The notes under the pieces: generated by a model
The model's input: the letters and a program-made list of their open reading frames with translations, nothing else
Told to the model about the DNA's origin: nothing
Databases searched by the model: none
In this document: in pieces, positions 39,206 to 48,114 of the stretch
Layout of the letters: each line of letters begins with the position of its first letter
Position numbering within the stretch: the stretch's first letter is position 1
Made by a program: the position numbers and the translations under genes
Source of the DNA: Penaeicola halotolerans
Lineage (GTDB): Bacteria; Bacteroidota; Bacteroidia; Cytophagales; Cyclobacteriaceae
Direction: 5' to 3'
DNA: 64,000 nucleotides
NCBI RefSeq assembly: GCF_016464625.1
Contig: NZ_JAEAGO010000004.1
Span: 186,001-250,000, forward strand

Positions 39206-40540
39206 ATGGAAATCAAACAATTCTATGATGAAGGACTAGCACACGCTAGTTATGCGATATACAGCGAAGGTAAAGTAGCTTTAGTAGATCCAGGAAGAGA
39301 TCCTCAACCTTATATTGATTTTGCTACTGAGCGTAAGTCAGATATCGTGGCTGTATTTGAGACACACCCACATGCGGACTTTGTGAGTTCACACTTTGAA
39401 CTTCATCAAAAACGTAATGCTACTATCTATGTGAGCAAACTAGTGGGTGCAGATTATCCACATCAAGGATTTGATGAGGGAGATATGGTCGAGATGGGTG
39501 CAGTGAAGTTCAAATCACTTCATACACCAGGTCACTCACCAGATAGTATCAGTATCCTTTTGATCGATGAAAATGGCAGAGAACACGCGCTTTTCTCTGG
39601 AGATACACTCTTTATAGGAGATGTAGGTAGACCAGACTTGAGAGAAAAAGCTGGTAACCTTAAGGCACAGCGAGCAGACTTAGCCAAGATGATGTACCAT
39701 ACAGTACAAAATAAATTGAAGCCACTAGCAGATCATATCATCGTCTATCCTGCTCATGGTGCTGGATCACTTTGTGGTAAAAACCTCAGTGATGAGCGTC
39801 AGAGTACGATCGGTGAGCAACGCATGGTCAACTGGGCATTTGGTAACTTGGATGAACAGACATTTGTCAATGCACTTCTCGAAGGACAGCCTTATATCCC
39901 TAAATACTTTGGCTATGATGTAGCTCTCAACAAACAAGGGGCACCACATTTCGATACATCTCTTAAAGCGGTGAAAATCGAGAAAGGAACAAGCATCCCA
40001 GCTGGGGCAGTGGTGATCGATGTGCGTAAGCAGACAGCTTTTGTAGCAGGTCATATCCCAGGTGCGATCAATATCATGGACGGTGGTAAATTTGAGACAT
40101 GGTTAGGATCTATCGTAGGCCCAGAGGAAAAATACTACCTCATATCGGATAATGAAGCGGAACTAGAGCGCGTGATCCTCAAGACGACCAAGATCGGTTA
40201 TGAGCTTAATATTGCTGGTGCAGTAGTCAATCCTACAGGCATGACAGCAAAAGGTCTAGCTACAGATGTGGCAGATTTTGCTAAGAATCAAGAGCGCTAT
40301 ACGATCGTAGATATCAGAAGTGTAGATGAGAGAAAGTCGCATCCGATCTTTGCCAATAGCTTAAATATCCCACTCCATGAGTTGAGAGAAAGAGCCAATG
40401 AAATACCGCAAGATAAGCCAGTGATCATACACTGTGCAGGAGGCTACAGATCTGCGGCAGGTCGAAGTATCGTAGCGGCTAAGCTAGCGGATACGAAGGT
40501 GTTTGACCTTAGCGAAGCGATCAAAGAGTTTGATAAATAA
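39206..40540 (+). CDS. CstB-like persulfide dioxygenase-rhodanese fusion
   Basis: A 444-residue cytoplasmic enzyme. The N-terminal metallo-beta-lactamase fold has the iron site THPHADFVSSH near residue 53, HTPGHSPDS and FSGDTLF. It is followed by a rhodanese-like domain (about 260-340) that lacks the catalytic cysteine (YLISDNEAE at that place) and a C-terminal active rhodanese (about 360-444) with Cys410 in HCAGGYRSA. Staphylococcal CstB has the same order and turns persulfides into thiosulfate. That fits a role in sulfide and persulfide detoxification with TauE and YeeE nearby. Confidence 0.88.
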   Translation: MEIKQFYDEGLAHASYAIYSEGKVALVDPGRDPQPYIDFATERKSDIVAVFETHPHADFVSSHFELHQKRNATIYVSKLVGADYPHQGFDEGDMVEMGAVKFKSLHTPGHSPDSISILLIDENGREHALFSGDTLFIGDVGRPDLREKAGNLKAQRADLAKMMYHTVQNKLKPLADHIIVYPAHGAGSLCGKNLSDERQSTIGEQRMVNWAFGNLDEQTFVNALLEGQPYIPKYFGYDVALNKQGAPHFDTSLKAVKIEKGTSIPAGAVVIDVRKQTAFVAGHIPGAINIMDGGKFETWLGSIVGPEEKYYLISDNEAELERVILKTTKIGYELNIAGAVVNPTGMTAKGLATDVADFAKNQERYTIVDIRSVDERKSHPIFANSLNIPLHELRERANEIPQDKPVIIHCAGGYRSAAGRSIVAAKLADTKVFDLSEAIKEFDK

Positions 40541-40560
40541 GGGACTTGGGATTAAACATG

Positions 40561-40592
40561 AAAGCCATCATAGTGATATGATGGCTTTTTTT
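40561..40592 (+). terminator. Intrinsic terminator after the CstB-like gene
   Basis: Stem AAAGCCATCAT/ATGATGGCTTT with a short loop followed by T7. Confidence 0.85.
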
Positions 40593-40685
40593 GTTGCTAT
40601 TGATTTTTTTAGGTTCATTTATTAGATAAAATTATTTATGTTTAAAATATAAATAAGCCGATATATTTAGTTTCATATAAATCTG

Positions 40686-41948
40686 ATGAGGGAATCCTTT
40701 AAATATTTTTTGATTTCAACTTATGTTTCCAGCCTTCTAAGCTGTGGACAAAGTAAAGAAAGTGTCGCTGTAGATCCTTCAAAACGAGCGAGTCTCAGAG
40801 ATAGTAGTGAATTGGTCTATATTAAAGATCAGATGATCACTTTTAATTTATCAAGTACGCCAATTGATGCACTTCCATTTGAAGATTATTTTGAAGTAGA
40901 AAAGGTCATTTATTTAGATGATCAGGTGCTTATAGGGGAAGTTCGAAACTTAGTTTACTTCGATGAAAAGTACTTCTTTCATGATCGCATCAGTGAGAAA
41001 GTACATTGCTTTGGTGCGGGCGGAGAGCACCTTTGGTCGACTGAAAACAAAGGGGAAGGTCCAAATGAGTACAGAAGAGTAAGTGCATTTGATATCGATG
41101 AGCAGGATAGTGTCATGTGTCTTTGGGATGGCGCTGGTCTGCAAGTTTTAAGATATAGCTTAGAAAGTGGTAAAGTCATAGAAAGAGATGAGGTACAGAC
41201 TTTTGGTCACGGTTTTTTAGTAAGTGGTGGAGCTTATATTTTCTATCCTTTAAATTTTTATCATGAAGACTTGGCATATAAGATCTTACGTATCAATAGG
41301 CAAAATGAGATAGAGAAAAGAGCATTGCCTTTTGAGTCGATTGATTTTGTAAACAGTCATTTACCTAAGCGAATATTCACTAAAGAAAAGTCTGAGTCTT
41401 TTTATTTCGTACAACAGTTTAATGATACGGTATATCATTATAGCCATGATACGCTATATGCTAAATACAGTATGGTGTATGATAAAGTGGAAAGGCCTAA
41501 CTATGATGATTTCACCAGTTCGGATGAGTTGAAGAAGTCTCTCAAGAACAGGGGTATATATGATAAGTCAATGGACGATATCCAAGTTTTAGGAGATAAC
41601 ATTCTCTTTTCTTATAATAGATTTGATGAGAATTTAAAAAGCTTTTTGGTTCACAATGGTCTTTTGAACACTCGAGCAAATGAGGTTCAGCTTTTCAAAA
41701 AGTTTGATAATTATCCTTTTGAGTATAAAGGTTATAATTGGTTGGAAATACAATACGCGATAAATGGCAGTGCTTATTCCATAGTAGATCCAGCTGCTTA
41801 CAAAGAAATCAAAGACAATTGGTCAACAAAAATAGATGGAGAGTATGTATCGGAATTAGTAAAGAGGGAATATCCTGAAATTTATGAGATCATGACCTCG
41901 TTAGATGAGGACAGTAATCCACTGATAATCAAATTAAAAATTAAATAG
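40686..41948 (+). CDS. 6-bladed beta-propeller lipoprotein
   Basis: A 420-residue lipoprotein (Cys20 in LLSC) with the 6-bladed propeller pattern, e.g. LVYFDEKYFFHD, KVHCFGAGGEHLW and GEGPNEYRRVSAFDID near 110-140. The GxGPxEY turn is shared with the propeller at 25295-26326. The function in the family is unknown. A second lipoprotein gene follows after eight bases. Confidence 0.78.
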   Translation: MRESFKYFLISTYVSSLLSCGQSKESVAVDPSKRASLRDSSELVYIKDQMITFNLSSTPIDALPFEDYFEVEKVIYLDDQVLIGEVRNLVYFDEKYFFHDRISEKVHCFGAGGEHLWSTENKGEGPNEYRRVSAFDIDEQDSVMCLWDGAGLQVLRYSLESGKVIERDEVQTFGHGFLVSGGAYIFYPLNFYHEDLAYKILRINRQNEIEKRALPFESIDFVNSHLPKRIFTKEKSESFYFVQQFNDTVYHYSHDTLYAKYSMVYDKVERPNYDDFTSSDELKKSLKNRGIYDKSMDDIQVLGDNILFSYNRFDENLKSFLVHNGLLNTRANEVQLFKKFDNYPFEYKGYNWLEIQYAINGSAYSIVDPAAYKEIKDNWSTKIDGEYVSELVKREYPEIYEIMTSLDEDSNPLIIKLKIK

Positions 41949-41956
41949 ACCAATCT

Positions 41957-42532
41957 ATGTTTGAACGTATAAGAATTATCTTTTTAGTAGGGTTTATACT
42001 CCCAATTTTACTTTCGGGCTGTTACATTGATACAAATAGCGAGGAGCGATATTTCAATGAAATCGCTAATTGGTATCTAGACGATGTATATCATAAAGTA
42101 AATGAATTTCCCAAATACGATCAGGGGATGACATACATACTTTGGGATCAAAATGAAACTTCTAATCGCGTACAAAAGCGCATTGTTGAGATTTTAAAAG
42201 AGCAGCCCAGTTTGATTTTGGTTTCTAATTTCGATGATCAGCAAGCGGAGATATCTTTTAAGCAAGAGTATGAATTGAAAAATGATATATTTTCAATACC
42301 TGAGTTGAGCGAATATGATTTTGATACTCCTTTCGCTTTTCATTTTGCTTTAGTGCCTTCCAGTGGAAAGTATACCATCAAGCATATTTTTGTACTAAAG
42401 AACAAATATTTAAATGCGGATGCGATTACTAAATATCGGTCAGTAGATCCAGGTAAAAGAATGATAGCTTATAGTCCTATTAGCGCTGCCGTGAATGCCT
42501 TGGTAGATGAAGTAGCTGAATATTTTGAGTGA
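41957..42532 (+). CDS. Lipoprotein of unknown function
   Basis: A 191-residue lipoprotein (LLSGC, Cys22) with no recognised domain; acidic and aromatic-rich. Likely cotranscribed with the beta-propeller gene eight bases upstream, so the two may act together at the envelope. Confidence 0.6.
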   Translation: MFERIRIIFLVGFILPILLSGCYIDTNSEERYFNEIANWYLDDVYHKVNEFPKYDQGMTYILWDQNETSNRVQKRIVEILKEQPSLILVSNFDDQQAEISFKQEYELKNDIFSIPELSEYDFDTPFAFHFALVPSSGKYTIKHIFVLKNKYLNADAITKYRSVDPGKRMIAYSPISAAVNALVDEVAEYFE

Positions 42533-42613
42533 AGTTTTAGTAATTATTTATAATATTCTAATATTAATTAATATTTAGTGTTATATTAGTAACTAAATAT
42601 TAATTTTAATGAT

Positions 42614-43249
42614 ATGAAAAAATATTACTTTTATTTTATACTAGCGCTTACTTCAGCTTTGATTTTTTCATGTAAAGATGATGATGAAGAAGAGCTTTTG
42701 GATGTAACGCCCGTAGGTTTAATAGAATTATCTGATGTATTTGCGTTAGAAGGGCAGTCTTTTCCTTTCAATCATATGTACATTATTGACTATGGAGCCT
42801 TAAGTGGTGCTTATAATTCTGATATATTCATTACTAATAAGCCTTTGGATTTTGAAACTGATGAAGAGGTTCCTGATAGTATTTCCATTGTTTATATGGA
42901 GCTTTTTTATCGAGAAGACTCACTTGAGTTAGGGCAATACTCTATTTTAACTCCTGAAGATCAAGCATCTAGTCAGTTATGGATGGGTAATGCATTTGTA
43001 GCGTTTGACTATAACTCTAAAATTGGGGAGTTTAGCTCAGCTTATCAAACAAATAGTGGAGATGTAGTTCTTCGAGAAGCAGCTGATTCTCTTTCAATAA
43101 GAGGGCATTGGTTTATGAGTAATGATGAGAATATCCCTATAGAATACACAGCAATTCCAACTTTTTATAGAATAGATGATTCAGGGTTTAGATTACGAAA
43201 CAATACTGAATATGCTATACTTCAAGCTCTGAAAGCATATAAAAGATAA
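42614..43249 (+). CDS. Lipoprotein of unknown function
   Basis: A 211-residue lipoprotein (FSC, Cys20) followed by an acidic linker (KDDDEEE), the Bacteroidota surface-export type of signal. The rest is beta-rich with no recognised domain. The 81 bases before it are almost pure A+T. It ends convergently with the Crp/Fnr gene. Confidence 0.6.
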   Translation: MKKYYFYFILALTSALIFSCKDDDEEELLDVTPVGLIELSDVFALEGQSFPFNHMYIIDYGALSGAYNSDIFITNKPLDFETDEEVPDSISIVYMELFYREDSLELGQYSILTPEDQASSQLWMGNAFVAFDYNSKIGEFSSAYQTNSGDVVLREAADSLSIRGHWFMSNDENIPIEYTAIPTFYRIDDSGFRLRNNTEYAILQALKAYKR

Positions 43250-43253
43250 TCAC

Positions 43254-43287
43254 AAAAAAAGGAGGCGACCCTTAGGGAAGCCTTCTT
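43254..43287 (-). terminator. Weak terminator of the Crp/Fnr gene
   Basis: Minus-strand hairpin AGAAGGC/GCCTCCT (one mismatch) followed by T7, between two convergent genes. Confidence 0.5.
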
Positions 43288-43325
43288 CATTTATCGAGAC
43301 TTTTGAGACAGCCTCTTTCTAAAGG

Positions 43326-43976
43326 TTATAAAAACAAATCGATGATCTCTATTTGATTGCGACCAAGTTTGATCATGCCTTTTTGTTCAAGTTTTTTAAG
43401 CAGGCGACTGATCACCTCTCGGGATGAGTTAAGCTCTTGCGCAATGGATTGGTGCGTGGCATGTAGTGTCAGAGAGTTTTGTGTCTCGCTGGTTTTGCGA
43501 AGATACTCTACGATACGGTCGTCCATTTTCTTGAAGGCTATGCTATCAATCGTACGAAGCAGTTCTTCGAGCCTATATTGATAAGTCTCCAAGACAAAGT
43601 AATACCAGGTCTTATACTTCACCATCCACTCATCCATCTTAGCGATTGGTATCATGATCGCTACGACATCTTCTGTAGCGACTGCCCTGATACGGGAGAT
43701 ACGCTCACGACCTGAACAGATCAGAGAAAGCGCACAACTATCGCCCGACTCCAAGTAGTAAAGAAATATCTCATTTCCCTCTTCATCTTCTCGCGTCACT
43801 TTGATATTGCCTTCAAAGATCAAGGGTACATAAGTAATCGGAGAACCCATATCCATCAAAAGATCTCCTGCAGGGATACTTTCAAGCTTTCCAAATTGTA
43901 CGATCTCATCTCTAAGATCATTTTCTAAATGCTTGAAATTTGCTTTGAGAATTTGAGAGAGTTCTGTCTTTTCCAT
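43326..43976 (-). CDS. Crp/Fnr-family transcription regulator
   Basis: A 216-residue regulator with an N-terminal cyclic-nucleotide-binding-like barrel (about 20-115), a dimer helix and a C-terminal winged helix. The recognition helix SSREVISRLLKKLE has Arg186, Glu187 and Arg191 at the places that read GTGA in Crp. No Fnr-type N-terminal Cys cluster exists. Cys81 and Cys87 in DSCALSLICS could instead sense thiol or persulfide. Five GTGA-N6-TCAC/TTAC sites lie in front of the sulfur genes and this gene, so it is most likely their regulator. Confidence 0.9.
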   Translation of the reverse strand: MEKTELSQILKANFKHLENDLRDEIVQFGKLESIPAGDLLMDMGSPITYVPLIFEGNIKVTREDEEGNEIFLYYLESGDSCALSLICSGRERISRIRAVATEDVVAIMIPIAKMDEWMVKYKTWYYFVLETYQYRLEELLRTIDSIAFKKMDDRIVEYLRKTSETQNSLTLHATHQSIAQELNSSREVISRLLKKLEQKGMIKLGRNQIEIIDLFL

Positions 43977-44002
43977 TTATAAATCTTTTGATCATTTAAC
44001 AG

Positions 44003-44065
44003 GTGATATATGTCACTTTGTTCAAAGTTAAAGCATTGCTCAATCGCTTATGTGACTTTGGTTAC
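44003..44065 (-). promoter_or_regulatory. Promoter with two Crp/Fnr operators before the regulator gene
   Basis: Minus-strand TAACTTTG (44023-44030) is the -7 element. GTGACTTTGGTTAC (44052-44065) is centred 28.5 bases upstream, an activator position. GTGATATATGTCAC (44003-44016) overlaps the predicted transcript start, a repressor position. Confidence 0.62.
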
Positions 44066-44071
44066 AAATGA

Positions 44072-44956
44072 TCAAGACAGTGCTTTTAAATAACTAGCAT
44101 TCAGCTGAGCAGCTTCTATTGGACTAGTGCCATCAAATCGTTCTTGCTCTACCATGAAGTATTTCATCCCAGTAGCTGTAGCTTTTTGGATGAGTTGGCT
44201 GTAGTCCATTACCCCTCTACCGAGTAGCGTGGAGGCATTTTCAGCTGTTTTAGGGATTTTATCATCAAAGTCTTTGATATGAGAGAGCTTGAAGCGATCA
44301 CCATATTTTTCTAGATAACTGATAGGGTCTTTACCTGCTACATGCACCCAGTACATATCAAGCTCATAGGTCACTAGTGCTGGATCTGTATTTTCCATGA
44401 GGTAGTCTTGTGGGATTTGCCCATCAAGCTCGAGGAAGGAATAGTCATGATTGTGATAGCCAAACTGTATTCCAAATGACTGACAAATCTTACCAATTCG
44501 GTTAAACTCATCTGCATATCGCTTGAAATCATCCATGGAGGCTTGAGGTCCGAGCCATGGACAGATCATATATTGGATGCCTATCTCAGCCGCTTGTTCA
44601 GCTTGCGCTTCTAGATTGGCAAATACATCTGCATGGGTAGAGACGATTTCTAGACCAAGGTCATCGGCCACTTGCTTAAATTCTGTATGCTTCATTCCCC
44701 AAAAGATAGTCTTGCCTTGATCGCAGCTTTCTATTTGCTGATAGCCATAGCTAGCCAGTGCTTTGAGTGTGCCAGCAGGATCTTCGAGCATCTCTTCTTT
44801 GACGGTAAAGAGTTGTATGCCAAACTTATCCAATAGAGGCTTCGCAGCAGTATTAGTAGATTCATCACCCTGCTTTGGACTACAAAACTGTAGCGGCAGC
44901 ATAGCAGCGGCTCCTAATAAAGCACTTTGTTGGAGGAATTTTCTCCTGTTTTTCAT
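44072..44956 (-). CDS. Tat-exported sugar phosphate isomerase/epimerase-like TIM barrel
   Basis: A 294-residue protein with a Tat-like signal (NRRKFLQQ, then a hydrophobic stretch ending FCSP, possibly a lipoprotein). The AP-endonuclease-family-2 barrel shows FGYHNHDYSF near 155 and YELDMYWVHVAGKDP near 195 as metal-site segments. Last gene of the five-gene operon with GMC oxidoreductase and transporter. It likely acts on a keto-sugar in the periplasm. Confidence 0.85.
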   Translation of the reverse strand: MKNRRKFLQQSALLGAAAMLPLQFCSPKQGDESTNTAAKPLLDKFGIQLFTVKEEMLEDPAGTLKALASYGYQQIESCDQGKTIFWGMKHTEFKQVADDLGLEIVSTHADVFANLEAQAEQAAEIGIQYMICPWLGPQASMDDFKRYADEFNRIGKICQSFGIQFGYHNHDYSFLELDGQIPQDYLMENTDPALVTYELDMYWVHVAGKDPISYLEKYGDRFKLSHIKDFDDKIPKTAENASTLLGRGVMDYSQLIQKATATGMKYFMVEQERFDGTSPIEAAQLNASYLKALS

Positions 44957-44983
44957 GATAATAGGTTTGATAGGTTTTTAGGA

Positions 44984-45532
44984 TCAAATAGCAAATACGC
45001 GATCCCCTTTTTTATAATCTAAGCAGCCATCATACTTGCCAGGAACTTCCACATATCTCAACTGCTGCGTAGCACCTACTTCTGAGGTGAAGTATCCTAG
45101 AACCGTCAGATCCTTGAGCATGCCAAAAATCCTAGCATCGTCTCCCTCAGCACTACTCCTCTGAGCATTGAGAAATGCAGTGATTTCCTTGGTTTCAGCA
45201 GCTGTGATGGCTTTACTATGTTCAGATTGAAACTGCTCTTGAAGTCTCTGTATTCCTTTTATAAAGACTTCTTGGTTCTCTTTTTCATAGGTGTCTGTGA
45301 CCATCATGCGCATAAACTCGCCTATACCTGCTGCTTTAGCACCAGGGGTACTGGTAGTTGGGATGATGGCTTCTCCAAGCTCATCGAGTAGACTGATAGT
45401 CTCTGGGGAAAATGTCAAGTCTGCGATTTGCTCTTTAGGCGAACAGCCAGTGAGGATCGCTTGCGCGCCCACCATGGTACCTCCCATGATGAGTAAAAAA
45501 CTTTTGAGGGCTTCTCTTCTGTTGATTTCCAT
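44984..45532 (-). CDS. Gluconate 2-dehydrogenase subunit 3 family protein
   Basis: A 182-residue small subunit with a Tat/lipoprotein signal (NRREALKSF ... LTGCSP). The TLxxLxEAIIPTTSTPGAKAAG segment near 45-65 is typical. Such subunits partner GMC oxidoreductases in flavin sugar dehydrogenases and assist their export. The GMC gene is 10 bases upstream. Confidence 0.88.
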   Translation of the reverse strand: MEINRREALKSFLLIMGGTMVGAQAILTGCSPKEQIADLTFSPETISLLDELGEAIIPTTSTPGAKAAGIGEFMRMMVTDTYEKENQEVFIKGIQRLQEQFQSEHSKAITAAETKEITAFLNAQRSSAEGDDARIFGMLKDLTVLGYFTSEVGATQQLRYVEVPGKYDGCLDYKKGDRVFAI

Positions 45533-45542
45533 GTCTCTAAGC

Positions 45543-47222
45543 TTAAAGGTTTCCTTTTTTCAATTCTTCTACAGCAAAACTCGCTGCTCGGGCAGTCAGT
45601 GCCATATAGGTCAATGATGGATTTTGAGCAGCAGAGGAAGTCATACATGCGCCATCTGTAACGAATACATTTTTAGCATCCCAGACTTGGTTATTACCAT
45701 TCAGGACTGAGGTCTTCGGATCTCTACCCATGCGTGCAGTACCCATCTCATGGATTCCCTGCCCAAAAGTGTAGCCACTGTCATAAGTATTTACATTCTT
45801 CAATCCTGCTGCTTCGAGCATTTCTGCCGCATCATTCATCATATCCTTACGCATATTGATTTCATTTTGCTTGATCTCAGCATTCATCTCAAGCGCAGCC
45901 AATCCCCACTTATCAGTGACGGTTTTGCTCAGCTTGATGGTATTGTCATGATCAGGGAGGATTTCACCAAAAGCAGTGATTCCCATGCTCCATGGTCCTG
46001 GCTCGCTCAAAGCTTCCTTGAGATCTTCGCCATAGGCTAGCTCAGCGACATTGCGACTCCAGCCACTTCGGCTAGCGCCTCCCTGATAGCCAAATCCTCG
46101 GAGATAGTCTCTTTTTTCGCCATTGAGATTTCTAAATCTTGGGATGTAAATACCATTTGGCCTTCTGCCATAATAGTATTTGTCATCATAGCCTTCTACT
46201 TGCCCGCTAGCACCAAGTCTAAAGTGGTGATCCATCACATTGTGTCCGAGCTCTCCCGAACTACTACCTAGTCCCTCAGGCCAGATGTCTGTGGCAGAGC
46301 GCATGAGGATAGCCGTAGAGTTAAATGTAGAAGCACAGAGGAAGATGATTTTGGCATTGTAAGTCAAGACTTCATTAGTCTCTGCATCGATCACCTCTAC
46401 TCCTGTAGCTTTTTTGGTGTCTTTGTCATAGATCAGTCTGGAGACGATAGAAAAAGGTCTCAGCGTCAAGTTTCCTGTTGCCATGGCTGCAGGCAGGGTG
46501 GAAGACTGTGTACTAAAGTAGCCACCAAATGGACAACCTAGCCAACACTTGTTTCTATACTGGCAGTTGACACGGTTTTGTAAAGGTTCTGTGATGTTGG
46601 CTACACGACCGATGATCATATGTCTATCTCCACCATAGTGCTTTTTGATCCTAGCAGCTACATCTTTTTCGACACAGTTCATATCCATTGGCTTTTGAAA
46701 CTCGCCATCAGGCAGATGTGGGATGTTTTCCTTAGAGCCTGAAATACCAGCAAATCGCTCCACATAGCTATACCAAGGTGCTAGGTCTTTGTAGCGGATA
46801 GGCCAGTCTACTGCAATACCTTCTTTCAGATTGGCTTCGAAGTCGATATCTGCTAAGCGATAGCTTTGTCTACCCCAAAGAAGTGAGCGACCACCGACTT
46901 GATAGCCTCTAAACCAAGTAAAAGGCTTGTTTTCTACATAGGGATTTTCTTTCTCATGCGCCCACCAATTGAGATTAAGTTCATTGAGCACATAGTCGCG
47001 CTTGAGGTTGGGATGGTTTTCGATCATCTCCACAGTCCTTCTTCCTCTATGGGGAATTTCCCAAGGTGCTAATGTAGCGGTCTTGTAGTCTTTGATGTGT
47101 TCTACATTTTGACCTCTCTCTAGCAAGAGGACTTTGAGGCCTTTTTCAGTAAGTTCTTTAGCTGCCCAGCCTCCGCTGATACCAGATCCTACTACGATTG
47201 CGTCATACGTTTGATTTGCCAT
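45543..47222 (-). CDS. GMC-family flavin sugar oxidoreductase
   Basis: A 559-residue FAD enzyme. The Rossmann motif VVGSGISGGWAAKEL is at the N-terminus, followed by WGRQSYR near 115, and the C-terminal GTARMG segment near 500 bears the family histidines. It contains a CQYRNKCWLGC cysteine segment near 220-232. With the subunit 3 partner and the cytochrome c lipoprotein of the divergent operon it could oxidise a glycoside at C3, passing electrons to haem. It has no signal of its own, so export may piggy-back on the small subunit. Confidence 0.88.
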   Translation of the reverse strand: MANQTYDAIVVGSGISGGWAAKELTEKGLKVLLLERGQNVEHIKDYKTATLAPWEIPHRGRRTVEMIENHPNLKRDYVLNELNLNWWAHEKENPYVENKPFTWFRGYQVGGRSLLWGRQSYRLADIDFEANLKEGIAVDWPIRYKDLAPWYSYVERFAGISGSKENIPHLPDGEFQKPMDMNCVEKDVAARIKKHYGGDRHMIIGRVANITEPLQNRVNCQYRNKCWLGCPFGGYFSTQSSTLPAAMATGNLTLRPFSIVSRLIYDKDTKKATGVEVIDAETNEVLTYNAKIIFLCASTFNSTAILMRSATDIWPEGLGSSSGELGHNVMDHHFRLGASGQVEGYDDKYYYGRRPNGIYIPRFRNLNGEKRDYLRGFGYQGGASRSGWSRNVAELAYGEDLKEALSEPGPWSMGITAFGEILPDHDNTIKLSKTVTDKWGLAALEMNAEIKQNEINMRKDMMNDAAEMLEAAGLKNVNTYDSGYTFGQGIHEMGTARMGRDPKTSVLNGNNQVWDAKNVFVTDGACMTSSAAQNPSLTYMALTARAASFAVEELKKGNL

Positions 47223-47244
47223 GGCTTATGTTGATGTATTGCTA

Positions 47245-48114
47245 TTAAATGTCACAAATTTGAATTGCTTTTTTGAGGGCAGCGACTTTGTCAGTACCCG
47301 TTGGGATAAACTCCTGAGCGATGTAGCCTTGATACCCTGTATCTACAATGGCTTTGACTACAGCTGGATAATAGATTTCTTGACTTTCATCGATTTCATT
47401 TCTGCCAGGATTTCCAGCAGTGTGATAGTGACCAAAGTACTGGTGATTTTCTTGGATCGTGCGGATAAGGTCGCCCTCTTGTATCTGCATGTGATAGATG
47501 TCATAGAGAAGCTTGAAGTTTTCGCTGCCTAGCATTTTACAAAGCTCGATGCCCCAAGCAGAGCTGTCCGCCATATAGTCTGGATGATTGACTTTGCTAT
47601 TGAAAAGCTCCATTTGTAGAATAACTCCATGCTTTTCGGCTAGTGGAAGGAGTTTTTGCAGACCTTTTACGCTATTTTTTAAGCCAGTCGCCTCATCCAT
47701 GCCGTTGCGATTGCCACTAAAGCAGATCAAGTTTTGATAGCCTGCTTTGGCTACAAGTGGGATGATCTCTGTATAATTTTTGATGAGTTGCTCATGATAC
47801 TGTGGATCATTGAACCCTCTGACCAAATCTATCTCTGCGCCATTGCACATGGAGCAGTGTACTCTTGCAGCTTGGAGGATCGGCCATTCAGCAGGACCTA
47901 CCAAGTCAATTGCAGCAAAGCCAAGAGATTTGACCAAATCACAAAGTTGTGCTAAAGATAAATGTCCATAAGTCCAAGCACAGACCGAGTGGTTGACGTT
48001 TCCTTTGAGCGTATTTTCCTTTGTATGAGCAGCTGTTGCAAAAGGCAAGGCAGAAGCCGCTAGTCCAGTGGCTACCATTTTTTTTAGGCTTGTTCTTCTA
48101 TTGATAGGATTCAT
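47245..48114 (-). CDS. Tat-exported hydroxypyruvate isomerase-like TIM barrel
   Basis: A 289-residue protein with a Tat-type signal (INRRTSLKKM then a hydrophobic run ending ATAAH). The barrel matches hydroxypyruvate isomerase-like proteins, with MELFNSKVNHPDY near 180, YDIYHMQIQEGD near 210 and GHYHTAGNPGRNE near 235. It overlaps the transporter stop by four bases. Probably isomerises an oxidised sugar. Confidence 0.86.
   Translation of the reverse strand: MNPINRRTSLKKMVATGLAASALPFATAAHTKENTLKGNVNHSVCAWTYGHLSLAQLCDLVKSLGFAAIDLVGPAEWPILQAARVHCSMCNGAEIDLVRGFNDPQYHEQLIKNYTEIIPLVAKAGYQNLICFSGNRNGMDEATGLKNSVKGLQKLLPLAEKHGVILQMELFNSKVNHPDYMADSSAWGIELCKMLGSENFKLLYDIYHMQIQEGDLIRTIQENHQYFGHYHTAGNPGRNEIDESQEIYYPAVVKAIVDTGYQGYIAQEFIPTGTDKVAALKKAIQICDI

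Noticed and set aside
43326-43976. Regulator as an oxygen-sensing Fnr
   Set aside because: There is no N-terminal cluster of cysteines for an iron-sulfur centre.
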